In this document: positions 35,178 to 48,383 of the stretch, in pieces | Layout of the letters: each line of letters starts with the position of its first letter | Numbering within the stretch: the first letter of the stretch is position 1 | Assembly (NCBI RefSeq): GCF_032854445.1 | Contig: NC_088304.1 | Location: 15,165,850 to 15,229,849, forward strand | Source: Liolophura sinensis | Taxonomy: Eukaryota; Mollusca; Polyplacophora; Chitonida; Chitonidae | Length of the DNA stretch: 64,000 nt | Direction of reading: 5' to 3' | The notes under the pieces: generated by a model | Seen by the model: only the letters and a program-made list of their open reading frames with translations | Told to the model about the DNA's origin: nothing | Databases searched by the model: none | Made by a program: the position numbers and the translations under genes

Positions 35178-38100
35178 ATGGCGTCTGGCTCATCCAGCAC
35201 TGCAGCTGCTGAGGCTCGCATCAAAGAGCTACTGAAGGAACTCTACCATTTGATACATGAAGTTCAGGTAAACTCAGTGATGGAATAGGTTAAAGTGTGG
35301 TACACATGGCACCTTGAACCATAGCACACTTCTAAGGCTAGCTGGGGGGCCTCTGTTGCCGAGGGGCTTATCAGGCGCGAGGACGCAGGAACCTCTCACG
35401 AATGCAGTCATTCTGAGTTAAGTCCAGGTCTTGCTGGCTCCCTCTCCAACCCTGTGGGTTCCCCTGGGCTCTAGCTGGTTTCCACCCATCATAGTGCAGG
35501 CCTCCATCATATAAATGAAGTATTCTTGAGTACACTGTAAAACAAAAAAGAAATAAATAAATCTGAGGCAAGCCTTAACAGTCTAGCCCTGTGACCTCGC
35601 TATGCTTTAACCTGGCGGTAGCAGAGATCCTAGTGAAGGCTTGTATTAACATGCTCTGAGTGTTCCCACATTGACTTGTATTCTTAGTAAAACCCACATA
35701 CTAATATTGTTTGGTCGTTTGCCTACCTTGTTAGAAAGATAAACATCAACACTTTGGGTCAACTTTTTCTGCCTTGGCAATGTTTGGCCAGTCCAGTCCA
35801 AGCCACTTAACCACCTTAGTCACAATGAATACTCTACTCACATAAGCATTTGAACCATTTAAACAATGGAGAGCACATGCAATGACTACTTTGCACATGG
35901 AAGCGACGACTTTTAAAGGGAGTAATAAAGTTTGGAGCTTACGGCTTTGGCACCCTCACCAGGACTGAAACGTTCCTTTATTGTTTAGCGTCTCCTGGTA
36001 CGGAAATTAAATACCCTATCTTTGAGGTTGATTATGAGGCTAATTTTAAACAATGGCCATCTGTGTTACACGTGGTCTAGGAGATTCAACTTTGCCTGGC
36101 GGTAGCAGGAATGTAAAGTGAGTGTTGTTGGGAGCATGACATTATGGTAGTGTTTTTGGTGCTTTTGAGGTCTTTGCTGCTTTGTGCATTTTTCATGTAT
36201 TTAAATGTACATACATTTTGTGTGCAATTGTTTCCTGATTGCAGGATGAACGAGCGAGAGGAGAACATAACTTGACAAACATCACGAAGACACATGAGCG
36301 GATGCAGGCCGAACAAAGAAGTGAGTTCTTGTTAGCTTTGTTCACAGTCATTGTGGTTATGGTTTAAAGGTTGACATCATCTCAAAGTAGGTTGACATGA
36401 ATAAACTTTGCTTTTGTGAATATCAAAGCATTGGCATTATTAACACCACTGACAACTTATGTTTTCTTCAAATTTATTTAATGTAGGTTCTAGGCAACAG
36501 TAAAAAGCAAATAATGCACAGTGAAAGTTGAATGTGGTAAATGTAAAAGTGACAGATGGAAATTTCGGTCAACTTAGTTATCAGTTCCTCATTTTCATGG
36601 GCACAGTATTTATTGAGTTCAAACTTAATTGTCCACCTGTGCATATTTTGACAATGAGAATTTTTGCGTGGGCAAAAGTTAGGCGATGTTTTTTAGCTAC
36701 AGGCCTACCCAGCCTTATACATGTATATAGAGTGACCTAGTCGACGTTGTTACATTAGATCGTGTCTTGATACGTATAAATGCACTTTGTTCTCATCCTG
36801 CTGAGTTTAGATTCAAAACAAAATATTTCTCTTTTTTTGGATTTTCAAGGGGCCTGTGTGCAAAATGCCAAAAGTGATATCTAACTGTGAAGGAAATCCT
36901 GATTCTGCATCTTTCTTATAAACAATAAATGAGATTTCTAACACCCTAAGCCTTTCTTTTATGCTCCATGTTTAGTGGACAATTTATTTTTGATGGCCAT
37001 TTTCAGGTATTGAGGAGATTATATCGACAATTTATTCCAGAATGTACATCAGAAATTATCTTTTAATGAGCATTGAGGATAATAATTACGGGTAATGTCT
37101 GACCTAGGCCACTTGTCAGTGACTTTTTTAATACAGCCAAACAAACAAATTAATAGGTAACAATGCTTAGTTCCTGTGTCATATTTAGGCTTTCTGTATG
37201 TTTTCTAAAAAATCTGGTACAGTTTTAGTTTATTGAGGAGGTAAATGTTATCCGACTTGTTCTTGGATAATTTCTGAGTTTTATACATGTATGTCATAAC
37301 ACATACAATATCATTTTGTGCTTGCATTTGACCATATTGTAGATAGTTGGTCTGAACCAGTGGAAGATGACACTTCAACTGCATTATAGGCTTAATACTG
37401 GAAGAGCATGCACTGTTGATATCTATCAACTCCCCATTGCTGTTTATGTACTAAGAGTCTAGCGTTTACAGGCCTATGTTTGTGTTCAGGAAATCTTTTC
37501 ACGTTTTTTACCTTAACATGCCCATTGGATAAATGTGTTTTTTATTTTTATTTTTTTTTCTGTGTTGCCTTGACAACCTAGCCGATTTGCTTGCTTGTTT
37601 GTTTGTTTGTCTCATTGGGTAAGTGAAATTGAGTGTGACTAATGACATTGAAGAAGACATCTAAACATACTACATGTACAAGTGAAATATTCTTGAGCAT
37701 GGTATAAAACACCAGTCAAATAAATAAATAAATACATGTACAAATGTGTTGTATTTATTTTTTTTTTTTATGTGTTGCAGTCTCCCCATACTACAAGAAC
37801 AAGTTAAGAGGCCTGTACACAACAGCTATGCAAGACGCCGAAGCAGAGGCTGAGTAAGTTTATAGTAGGCCCACAGTTGGTCAGGATTAACAAATTAATA
37901 ATGTAGCTATTATTATTTGACACATTATTTCTGTCATGTATTGTACAAATTTATCTGTGCAAGTTACTGTGTATGCAGGCCTACTGATGTTAGGTACATG
38001 TAGAATGTATGAGTATGTTGTGAAGTCAAGGCCTGGTTGGTGTCAGGAGGCCATCTTCATGTTTTGTGCGGGCCCGATATGCGACGTCAATAATGTATAC

Positions 38101-41100
38101 AAATAGGACGCAAGACAAACTGATGGTCTTGTCATTGCAAAGTGAAAATGTCACACCCATCATGTATGCTTTGTGATACAACATTGCTGACTCTGTGACA
38201 CTGCAGAATATAGGGTCTTGTGGAAGAAAATTGGAAATTTAACAGGATATGGGTGGATCTGTGGCCTTGTGGCCTTGTGGTTGGCATGCTAGAACAGCAC
38301 AATGACCTCACCAATGTGATCTGTATGAGTTCAAGTCCAGCTCATACCGTCTTCCTCCCCACTCTTACGTGGGAGCCAGCAACCTTTGGATGGACATGAG
38401 TTTTCCTTCGGCTCTGCAGGTTTCTTCCCAGCATAATGCGGACCAAGAGTGTAAGAGTTAAAAATTCTTTAGTAAGGCATAAAACACCAATCAGATAAAT
38501 AAATAAATCTGTTAGCTCTCGTTTGCATCTGTTTCATCAGAGCTTCTCAGACTGCTTAGATTTCGCTCTCACTTTCAAAGGGTGATGTGATGAAATCTCT
38601 GTGTGCATTTGTGCCCTTACATAATCACTTTAGATAAAATGTGAGAATTGTGTTAGTGTTTGACAAAATACATTTCCGTGTGTGTGCTCACAGAGAATTG
38701 TGTCAGTGTTTGACAAAATACATGTCCATGTGTGTGCTCACAGAGAATTGTGTTAGTGTTTGACAAAATACATGTCCATGTGTTTGTGCTCACAGAGAAT
38801 TGTGTCAGTGTTTGACAAAATACATGTCCATGTGTGTGCTCACAGAGAATTGTGTCAGTGTTTGACAAAATACATGTCCATGTATGTGCTCCCAGAGAAT
38901 TGTGTCAGTGTTTGACAAAATACATGTCCATGTGTGTGTTCACACAGAACTGTGTTACTGTTTGACCAAATACATGTCCATGTGTGTGCCCACAGAGAAT
39001 TGCATCAGTGTTTGACAAAATACATGTCCATATGTGTACTCACAGAGAATTGTCTTAGTGTTTGATAAAATACATGTCCATGTGTGTGCTCACAGAGAAT
39101 TGTGTTAGTGTTTGACAAAATACATGTCCATGTGTGTGCTCACAGAGAATTGTGTTAGTGTTTGACAAAATACATGTCCATATGTGTGCTCACAGAGAAT
39201 TGTGTTAGTGTTTGACAAAATACATGTCCATGTGTGTGCTCACAGAGAATTGTGTCAGTGTTTGACAAAATACATGTCCATGTGTGTGCTCACAGAGAAT
39301 TGTGTTACTGTTTGACAAAATACATGTCCATGTGTGTGCCCACAGAGAATTGTGTTAGTGTTTGACAAAATACATGTCCATGTGTGTGCTCACAGAGAAT
39401 TGTGTTAGTATTTGACAAAATACCTGTCCATGTGTGTGCTCACAGAGAATTGTGTTAGTGTTTGACAAAATACATGTCCATGTGTGTGCTCACAGAGAAT
39501 TGTGTCAGTGTTTGACAAAATACATGTCCATGTGTGTGCTCACAGAGAATTGTGTTAGTGTTTGACAAAATACATGTCCATGTGTGTGCTCACAGAGAAT
39601 TGTGTTAGTATTTGACAAAATACATGTCCATGTGTGTGTGCTCACAGAGAATTGTGTTACTGTTTGACAAAATACATGTCCATATGTGTACTCACAGAGA
39701 ATTGTCTTAGTGTTTGACAAAATACATGTCCATGTGTGTGTGCTCACAGAGAATTGTGTTAGTGTTTGACAAAATACATGTCCGTGTGTGTGCTCACAGA
39801 GCATTGTCAGTGTTTGACAAAATACATGTCCATGTGTGTGCTCCCAGAGAATTGTGTTAGTGTTTGACAAAATACATGTCCATGTATGTGCTCCCAGAGA
39901 ATTGTGTCAGTGTTTGACAAAATACATGTCCGTGTGTGTGTGCTCACAGAGAATTGTGTTAGTGTTTGACAAAATACATGTCCATGTGTTTGTGCTCACA
40001 GAGAATTGTGTCAGTGTTTGACAAAATACATGTCCATGTGTGTGCTCACAGAGAATTGTGTTAGTGTTTGACAAAATACATGTCCATGTGTGTGCTCACA
40101 GAGAATTGTGTTAGTATTTGACAAAATACATGTCCATGTGTGTGTGCTCACAGAGAATTGTGTTACTGTTTGACAAAATACATGTCCATATGTGTACTCA
40201 CAGAGAATTGTGTTAGTGTTTGACAAAATACATGTCCATGTGTGTGTGCTCACAGAGAATTGTGTCAGTGTTTGACAAAATACATGTCCATGTGTGTGCT
40301 CACAGAGAATTATGTTAGTGTTTGACAAAATACATGTCCATGTGTGTGCTCACAGAGAATTATGTTAGTGTTTGACAAAATATATGTCCGTTTGTGTGCT
40401 CACAGAGAATTGTGTTAGTGTTTGACAAATACCTGTCCATGTGTGTGCTCACAGAGAATTGTGTTAGTGTTTGATCAAATACATGTCCATGTGTGTGCCC
40501 ACGGAGAATTGCATCAGTGGTTGACAAAATACATGTCCATATGTGTGCCCAGAGAGAATTATGTCAGTGTTTGACAAAATACATGTCCGTGTGTGTGCTC
40601 ACAGAGAATTGTGTTAGTGTTTGACAAAATACATGTCCATGTGTGTGTGCTCACAGAGAATTGTGTTAGTGTTTGACAAAATACATGTCCATGTGTGTGC
40701 TCCCAGAGCATTGTGTTAGTGTTTGACAAAATACATGTCCATGTGTGTACTCCCAGAGAATTGTGTTAGTGTTTGACAAAATACATGTCCATGTGTGTGT
40801 GCTCACAGAGAATTGTGTTAGTGTTTGACAAAATACATGTCCATGTGTGTGCTCCCAGAGAATTGTGTCAGTGTTTGACAAAATACATGCCCATGTTTGT
40901 GCCCACAGAGAATTGTGTCAGTGTTTGACAAAATACATGTCCATGTGTGTGCTCACAGAGAATTGCATTAGTGTTTGACAAAATACATGTCCGTGTGTGT
41001 GCTCACAGAGAATTGCATTAGTGTTTGACAAAATACATGTCCATGTGTGTGCTCACAGAGAATTGTGTTAGTGTTTGACAAAATACATGTCCATGTGTTT

Positions 41101-42450
41101 GTGCTCACAGAGAATTGTGTCAGTGGTTGACAAAATACATGTCCATGTGTGTGCTCACAGAGAATTGCATCAGTGTTTGACCAAATACATGTCCATGTGT
41201 GTGCTCACAGAGAATTGTGTTAGTGTTTGACAAAATACATGTCCATGTGTGTGCTCACAGAGAATTGTGTTAGTGTTTGACAAAATACATGTCCATGTGT
41301 GTGCTCACAGAGAATTGCATTAGTGTTTGACAAAATACATGTCCATGTGTGTGCTCACAGAGAATTGTGTTAGTGTTTGACAAAATACATGTCCATATGT
41401 GTGCTCACAGAGAATTGTGTTAGTGTTTGACAAAATACATGTCCATGTGTGTGCTCACAGAGAATTGTGTTAGCGTTTGACAAAATACATGTCCGTGTGT
41501 GTGCTCACAGAGAATTGTGTCAGTGTTTGACAAAATACATGTCCATGTGTGTGCTCCCAGAGAATTGTGTCAGTGTTTGACAAAATACATGCCCATGTGT
41601 GTGTGCTCACAGAGAATTGTGTTAGTGTTTGACAAAATACATGCCCATGTGTGTGTGCCCACAGAGAATTGTGTTAGTGTTTGACAAAATACATGTCCAT
41701 ATGTGTGCTCACAGAGAATTGTGTCAGTGTTTGACAAAATACATGCCCATGTGTGTGTGCTCACAGAGAATTGTGCTACTGTTTGACAAAATACATGCCC
41801 ATGTGTGTGTGCTCACAGAGAATTGTGTTAGTGTTTGACAAAATACATGCCCATGTGTGTGTGCTCACAGAGAATTGTGTTAGTGTTTGACAAAATACAT
41901 GTCCATGTGTGTGCTCACAGAGAATTGTGTTAGTGTTTGACAAAATACATGTCCGTGTGTGTGCTCACAGAGAATTGTGTTAGTGTTTGACAAAATACTG
42001 GGAGCATGCAATTTATCATTTCAGGTTATTGAGAAGAGCCTTGGACAAAATTGGAGAAATAAAAGGAATACGTGAGAACAGAAGATTAGGTGAGTTACAC
42101 ATTTTAAACTGAGTGAAAGCAGATTAGGCAAGTTAGACATTGAAGAAGATTAGGTGACTTACATTGGAGAAATGCAGGAGATTAGGTGAGTTTAACTGGA
42201 TGAGAGTGAAAAATTAAATGCCTTAAACTTCACAAAAGAAGAGTACTGAAGATGTTGTGTCTGTTTGATTAAGCATATTTGGACTTTTGGCTGGTATTTA
42301 AACATGGTAATCTGAACCGTTATCAATTTAATTAATGTAATTTGGCGTTGTCTTGTCGGTACACATTGTGTATCAAGAGAAGAATGTGCAGCTTTCTGCA
42401 ACAATTGTCTTCTTCATGTTGAGTGTTGTCTCTTATTCATGTGATTAGAG

Positions 42451-42506
<56 letters not shown>

Positions 42507-45500
42507 CAAATAGTGTATCAAAAGAATGACCATAGAATGCATGTAACTGTGTTTCTCACTGCTACATATGACTCATTACTTCTTAATCCTGTAGCTGATT
42601 CATGTCTCACCAGTAAAGCTGCATTATCAAACCCAGCTCTCGCCGGTTTGACCACAGTTTTCGGCTGAGGGATAGTCGTGCTTAGGTGCTCTTGTTTTGT
42701 TCACCCAGAAACCTAGCAGCTGTTGTATTTTTGTAGTGAGTGTGGTATTAAACATGGTGAACTGAATAAACACATGTAATAATCACAACAGTTGTCGCTA
42801 GGCGTTCAGCATGAAGAGGATAGTGCAAGGAATGGTTGACGTGTATCACTATAATGGCTCGGGTGGGGCGGCTTACTTGCCTTCGGTAAGACGTCTCTGT
42901 GGAGCAGCACTAGATAAAAGAATGGTGGAAATCCATCCTGCAACAAGGAGGTACATTACATGTACTCTAAGGATTCCTTCGCAGTCATATGACTGAAAAA
43001 TTGTTAAGTAAGATGTTAAACCCCAAGCACTCACTCATTCACTCACTCACTCACTCACAACAGTTGTCCATGTGATTTTCAGGAGATTCGGACCGCCCTA
43101 AACAGATATTACGCCGTGGGGTGTTGATGACGATGTTACAACAGAACGCTGTTACACTACCACTGTGGGTGAGCAAGCCTGGAGAAAAGTAAGTCAAACA
43201 GTGCTGCTATGAATAAAGTGAACTTTAGTATCAAAATGCTGTTATGCCTTTGGTTTTGTTGAAGGCAGGTTAGGTTCCCTTCAAGATGGCACAAGTACAT
43301 GTATATGTAGTGTTATGTTTCAATCCAGGAAGTTAGATTTAGTAACCAGTTGTCTCACTGTACAAGTTGGCTAAAAGAAAGCTAAAATATGAAGTAAGGT
43401 TCATCATAAATACTTCATCAGTATGGTCCATAAAGCCCACCTTAGAAGTCAAATGTTTACGTGCCTTTAACTCTTTTTACCAAAATCTAAAAAAAATGAA
43501 TGAAAGTAAATTTATGCATAGTTTTATGTGGCCTACTTTGATTTTTAGAGGTCTTTTCATTTAACTGAAACGTAATCTCATGTCCAAACTTTGATTCTGA
43601 TTTAAGAGACAGAGATTTTATGTAATGTTTTGCCTGATGTGCAAATACATGTACATATATGTTGTTAGAAACAAGAAATTTGGATTCAATTTCATGTCTG
43701 GTCTGTCCTAGGGGTTTAATATTAACAGCCTGTTTACTTCCATCCTACTGTCTCGAGCTCAGCATGACAGGATTTGCCAAGTGCTAAGACAGTATTCTTT
43801 GGCTGGGTGTGGTATCACATCTGATGTCTTTGATATATGCAAATTATTGTGACAGTATGCGATCCGCGATGATGTATTAGCATCGAGTTGTCTGAGCTCA
43901 GGTGTTGTATTAGCCGAGTCCAAAGGGCGAGGCTGATGCTGAAGCCTGACCTTAGAAAACGAGATTTTGACAAAACTTTGCGGAACGTGCACCGTCCTGA
44001 TGGTCTGTTTATCATATATCTCTTTATTCAATGAAATCAACGAGAATGAAAAGTTAAAACATGCTGACGAAGTGCCTGATCACGTCACTAGTTAACCTGC
44101 AAACAAACGTAGCTCTTAATAAACATTAAATTACTCAACAGAAAGTGAATGCAAATATTAAAACTAATTCAAAAATAATCACAAAATTTCTGTTCGATGA
44201 TGCCTAACGAATAACCAGTCTTAAACAATATTATCACTATGCCAAACGGTATGCTGAGAAACAGTGCTGAGGTCACCGTGGAGGTTACTTGGAAATGTCA
44301 CCAAATGGGTGATTCACAGCAACAAAAACAAACAAATCAGATCTCAAACTGGAGCATGACTGAACTAACTTGAATGAAAAATACAATTACTGCGGTTCTC
44401 AACAAAGCTGAAATTTCATCTTGGAAAAAATTTGCAGGATCGCCAGTGGCATTTATTGCTTGTATGGCTGTCATCGTTGCGCATCCCAAATATAGATATA
44501 GGGTTTCCTCCAGTAGAGGGCGCAAACAAGGTAAGGGAGTTCAAAGCAGTCCCTGGATGAGTGCTGACGTATCAGATGGCATGTATCGGATGGCACATAT
44601 CGGATGGCATGTATCGGATGCTGTAGGCAGATAGGTTGATGATAAAGTGTTACATGTCATCATTCATGATGAAAATACAAATAGTTTTTGTAAGGGTAAT
44701 AAACCCTAACCAAACAAACAAGCAGTACATGTGCTGTGGTCACCATTGTATAATTTTGGCGTTTATTTTGATACAGTATGTCTATAAATGTGAGCTTTGT
44801 ATCCTCCCTCCCTTGCAGACCCCCTCAGTTATGTGGTGCAGTGCCAGCTGACAACAATTACGTGGCCAAACAAGGAGACAAGGTGGCTGCTAGGGTCAGG
44901 GGCTCCGATGGTGAGGAGAATTGGATCTTAGCAGAAGTAGTCTCATTTTCATCCTCATCAAACAAATATGAAGTGGATGATATTGATGCTGAGGAAGACA
45001 AAGAGTAAGCATGAAGTCTTTATATACTGTTGTGATTGAAGGAGTGTGTCATGGTTGAGTGCTTAAGAGACTTGTCTTTTGATTGCTAGAACACACAAGG
45101 TGCGAATGCAGTCCCAATCCTGGACAGGGAATTTTTACATTCCTTGCTGTCATTGTTTTGAGAGCCTTGGTAACAAGAAGTGGTTGATGATAGTCATATG
45201 GCAGTTTAACATATTTTAAAGACCACTTGCCTTCCACTAATGCAGTTTGTTCGCCACACAAGGGAAAGTTCAGCAGTTACTTGCCAGAGAGGTTGGTTTT
45301 ATCCAGAACCTCAGTTTCCTCCCTTCATAAAACTGACTGCCATTGTGTAAGTGAAAAATTCTTTAAACAACCTCTATATAAATAAAACAAATCAATAAAT
45401 ACTGGTACTATTTCATTGTAAGCTAAGCAACAGGGAACTTATCAAATATGACAATCTGACTCAGCTGTGAATGCCAAAAAAGTTTATTTTTTTGGATAAT

Positions 45501-47360
45501 TTATTATTTAATCTTGTTTTCAACGTTGTAATGCTACCTTAAACACAATCCAGTAGTTTAGAAATTTTGCACAATGTTTCTTCATATCATAGGCTTTCGT
45601 TATATTGCTTTCCGTGTATTTTCAGACGGCACACACTAAGCAAGAGACGGATAGTTCCTCTGCCCATATGGAAGGCTAATCCAGAAACTGACCCAGAAGC
45701 TCTCTTCCCCAAAGACACTGTATGTGTATCCAGTGGTATTGTTTTCACAGTCCTGTGCACTACACTAATATAATATGCTACTCAGACCTACACATTTTGT
45801 ACTAAAACCAAACTAAACATATTCATTCTATTTTTACTATTATTTTAAAGCATCTAAAATTGTTCTTTCTTTGTGTGATAAGATAAGTACAAAGTCTCCA
45901 GGGCTAGACGTAAATTGATGCATGCAGGAATTTTGTCTCCACTTCAGTGCTTGAGGATACTTTTTACTTAGTCTTTTCATTGATATTGCATATTTAGGAA
46001 ACTGGGATAATTTTCCATGCCATACCTGGTACATGTTCTTTTACTCATTCATTGTATAACTTGTAAATAAGCAATCAAACTGACCTTTAATCTCTTTGGA
46101 GTTGAATTGGTTGCTGTCACATATGTGTTGTCCATTTTGGTGATACAATGTACATATAATCTCAAAGTATAGCTTATGAGAACAGACTTCAGATTTCTTG
46201 ATAGTCTCCGTGTTCCAATAATGTAAATTCATCCTATATTTTTTCAGTTGGTCTTAGCCCTATATCCGCAGACAACATGTTTTTACCGAGCCCTTATTCA
46301 TGAGCCGCCTAAAAGGGTAAGTCTGCACCTGAATGAATTCTTCATGTAAAATAAAAACGCTCCTTGGTTAATTTTAGACATTATCAAACGTGGGTAATTC
46401 AATCTATTATCAATAGCTGCCTGTGTGGAGCAAGGGAGACAACCCAGCATTATGCAGTTAAGCTGTCAACGGTTAACAGCATAGATCACCTCATTCCTAC
46501 ATCTATCCTGTAATAACAACTGTTCAGAAAAACAGTTGTTTTCTGTGGTATCTGTTATGTCAGGTTGTTTGCTAGCTCACAATGTTGTGTCGTCTATTAA
46601 GATATTAAAACCTGTTTATTTCAACGATGAAATTTTTTCTTAAATGTTTCCTCAGCTCCATGATTTTGTCATGTTAAATGGCAGTTCTGAAACAGAGAAC
46701 TTAAGGCTAATTATAGTTCTGAAAAAAAAAATGTAACAGGAAGCTGTTTACTTCTTTAGCAACCAGTGGGTTTGTGAGTGTTAAGAAATGTTTAAAAGTA
46801 AATCAGTATTTTTATTCATGATGTTATTCACCCATGAAGTGCGCCTACTGAAGACTTACTGGTATATACTTGTCAGGAAATATACGACTGGTGGAAAAGG
46901 TTTGGAAATAGGTTTCCGTTTTTGTCCGTTTTCATGAAATCACAAAAATGTGAACAAAAAAAGTTTGTGTTTTAGGATGTGGAATTATTTTTTCTCACAA
47001 TGCTCCGGGCGTACGTGGTAAGGTCTGTCAGCAACCTGCGGATGGTGGGTTTCTGCCCGGTTTCCTCCCACCATAATGCTGGCTGCTGTCGTATAAGTGA
47101 AATATTCTTGAGTACAGCGTAAAACACCAATCAAATAAATAAATAAATCCTTTCAATGCAATCCATGTAAAAAAAATTCATCAGGTGCAGGTTTCTGTGG
47201 AAATGAAAAATTAATGTCTTTCTTTCATCTGGTTTTTCAGCCTCAAGATGACTACTGGGTGTTATTTGAGGATACATCATACCCCGAAGGCTACTCCCCA
47301 CCCCTGACTGTAGCTCAGAGATATGTCATAGCCTGTAAAGAGGACAAGTCCAAGAAATGA
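35178..47360 (+). CDS. SGF29: SAGA-associated factor 29 (SGF29/CCDC101), 9 coding exons
   Basis: This is the tandem-Tudor H3K4me2/3 reader of the SAGA and ATAC acetyltransferase complexes, acting in the nucleus. Exons: 35178-35267, 36245-36320, 37781-37853, 42025-42089, 43083-43188, 44819-45004, 45626-45719, 46248-46316, 47241-47360. All junctions are GT-AG and phases agree, giving 292 residues against 293 in human. The N-terminal helical part contains EHNLTNITKTHERMQ and SPYYKNKLRGLYTTA. The linker contains RRGVLMTMLQQNAVTLPLW. The double Tudor region contains KYEVDDIDAEED (acidic pocket for the H3 N-terminus). It also has LYPQTTCFYRA and LFEDTSYPEGYSPP, which keep the two Tyr and the Phe that form the trimethyl-lysine cage in human. 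Coding starts 15 bases inside an exon whose acceptor is at 35161-35162, so exon 1 is non-coding. Intron 3 holds a large minisatellite. A possible poly(A) signal lies at 48325-48330. Confidence 0.96.
35345..35568 (+). mobile_element. SINE family A, diverged, in SGF29 intron 1 of the coding region
   Basis: GGGGCCTCTGTTGCCGAGGG head, TTAAGTCCAGGTCTTGCTGG, and an AAATGAAGTATTCTTGAGTA tail. Confidence 0.85.
37676..37738 (+). mobile_element. SINE family A tail fragment
   Basis: Only the 3' block AAGTGAAATATTCTTGAGCA plus ATAAATAA is present. It lies just upstream of SGF29 exon 3. Confidence 0.8.
38252..38512 (+). mobile_element. SINE family A, diverged, next to the SGF29 intron 3 array
   Basis: ATGAGTTCAAGTCCAGCTCA, CAGCAACCTTTGGATGG and CATAAAACACCAATCAGATA with an ATAAATAAA tail. 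It ends about 130 bp before the minisatellite. Confidence 0.85.
38641..41998 (+). repeat. SGF29 intron 3 minisatellite, ~50 bp unit, about 66 copies
   Basis: The unit is built on GAGAATTGTGTTAGTGTTTG followed by ACAAAATACATGTCCATG and a TG-rich end with CTCACA. Most units are 50 bp; 52 and 54 bp forms differ by extra TG. The array fills most of the intron between exons 3 and 4. A larger block is repeated: a run of variant units around 39505-39870 recurs 506 bp downstream (for example GTATTTG at 39608 and 40114, each followed by the same TTACTG and CATATGTGTACTC variants). Open frames inside it come from the repeat. Confidence 0.95.
42452..42502. repeat. (TA)n microsatellite in SGF29 intron 4
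   Basis: This is a continuous TA run of about 50 bases. Confidence 0.9.
42800..43063 (+). mobile_element. SINE family B, head missing, in SGF29 intron 4
   Basis: GCGTTCAGCATGAAGAGGAT, CTGCAACAAGGAGGTACATT and a (TCAC)n tail. It ends 18 bases upstream of the exon 5 acceptor AG. Confidence 0.92.
43189..44818. other. SGF29 intron 5, no gene seen
   Basis: Beyond the short 16-18 bp repeat at 44573-44628, nothing was recognised. Confidence 0.45.
44573..44628. repeat. Short tandem repeat in SGF29 intron 5
   Basis: ATCGGATGGCATGT-like units recur four times at ~16-18 bp steps. Confidence 0.6.
45046..45400 (+). mobile_element. SINE-like repeat (family D head, family A-like tail) in SGF29 intron 6
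   Basis: A tRNA-like start (GTTGAGTGCTTAAGAGACTT, GCGAATGCAGTCCCAATCC) and AAAGACCACTTGCCTTCCAC. It ends with CAGTTTCCTCCCTTCATAAA, GTGTAAGTGAAAAATTCTTT and an ATCAATAAAT tail like family A. Confidence 0.6.
46998..47148 (+). mobile_element. SINE family A, 5'-truncated, in SGF29 intron 8
   Basis: The body from GGCGTACGTGGTAAGGTCTG to the ATAAATAAATAA tail; the head is missing. Confidence 0.88.
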
Positions 47361-47836
47361 CACTGCGGAGAATGCTAGTTCTTTGTACCATAATTTTACT
47401 GCTGTGTACATACATTGTAATTTGTGTCACAGAAGCCAGGGTATATGAATAGAACTTCAAATTACAACATTTAGAATTAAGGTGTAGGCTTGCTTCAGCG
47501 TTAAAACACAAGATTTTAAAACTTTTTAATGTCAATGCTGTCCATTGTTCTCTTACTAACATTCGTGGAGGACTGTCAAATCCTTTTCTTTTACATCAGA
47601 AGTTATTGCTCAACTCATATTGAGAAAATCATCTTACTGATAACAGTCCAGTTTAAAACTTCATGTATTTGCCTCTATAGGTTTGAAATATTTGAATCTG
47701 CAAAACAACAGTTTTATGGCAAAGAAGTGTCATTAATACCAGGACTGTTCTGTAGATACATGCATATTGTAGGTTATCATAACTGGCTTTGTGAAAGGAC
47801 CATATTTGGAATATTTCTGATGAACTACCGGAAATA

Positions 47837-48043
47837 GGGTTCACCAGCCCTCTACCAAGGGAAGCAAATCTTGTAACTCAGAAAACAGCAGGGTCTTGAA
47901 AAACAGTACATGTACCCGTGATTTCAAGAGCAGAAGTTATCATAAATAATCATAGCTGGCGTTTTTATGCCAGGACGTAGAGGGCACTGCAGCTTTGAAG
48001 AGTTACAAGATTTGCTTCCCTTACCAGAGGGCTGGTGAACCCC
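47837..48043. mobile_element. Short MITE-like element with ~42 bp terminal inverted repeats
   Basis: The ends are GGGTTCACCAGCCCTCT on the left and its reverse complement on the right. Both continue through AAGGGAAGCAAATCTTGTAA with a small mismatch at ACCA/GGTA. About 120 bp lie between the arms. It sits 477 bases after the SGF29 stop, so it probably lies in the 3' UTR, where it could form a strong hairpin. Confidence 0.8.
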
Positions 48044-48324
48044 AATATATATATACAGTATATATAATCACCATCAAGAGATAAGATAATCTGGAAATAA
48101 CTGTGTACATTTCTGGAAATCATAGGTGCAAAATCATTCACATATCTTCTTCAAATTTCCACCGAGGTTTGCTCATTTACAGCACTTTATCAATTAGAGG
48201 TAGGTACAATAATCAGGACGCTATCGTTGTGTGGCATTCAGCTCTAGATTGTATGAACAGTCCATTAACAAAGCTTTAATGAATGCCTGAACTAAAATAT
48301 GTCTCTCGATATGACATGGTGTAC

Positions 48325-48330
48325 AATAAA
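48325..48330 (+). terminator. Possible SGF29 polyadenylation signal
   Basis: This is an AATAAA hexamer about 965 bases after the SGF29 stop and just before a SINE insertion. If it is used, the 3' UTR contains the 207 bp inverted-repeat element at 47837-48043. Confidence 0.35.
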
Positions 48331-48383
48331 TATTGTATAATGGAAAATGTGTGTTTGTATTTGAACTGATTTTATAAGGTTGA

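Noticed and set aside
38653-41838. His/Thr-rich frames such as THTWTCILSNTNTILCEHTH
   Set aside because: They are products of the 50 bp minisatellite in SGF29 intron 3.
38641-41998. CRISPR-like array
   Set aside because: Units are contiguous direct repeats with no unique spacers, in a eukaryotic intron.
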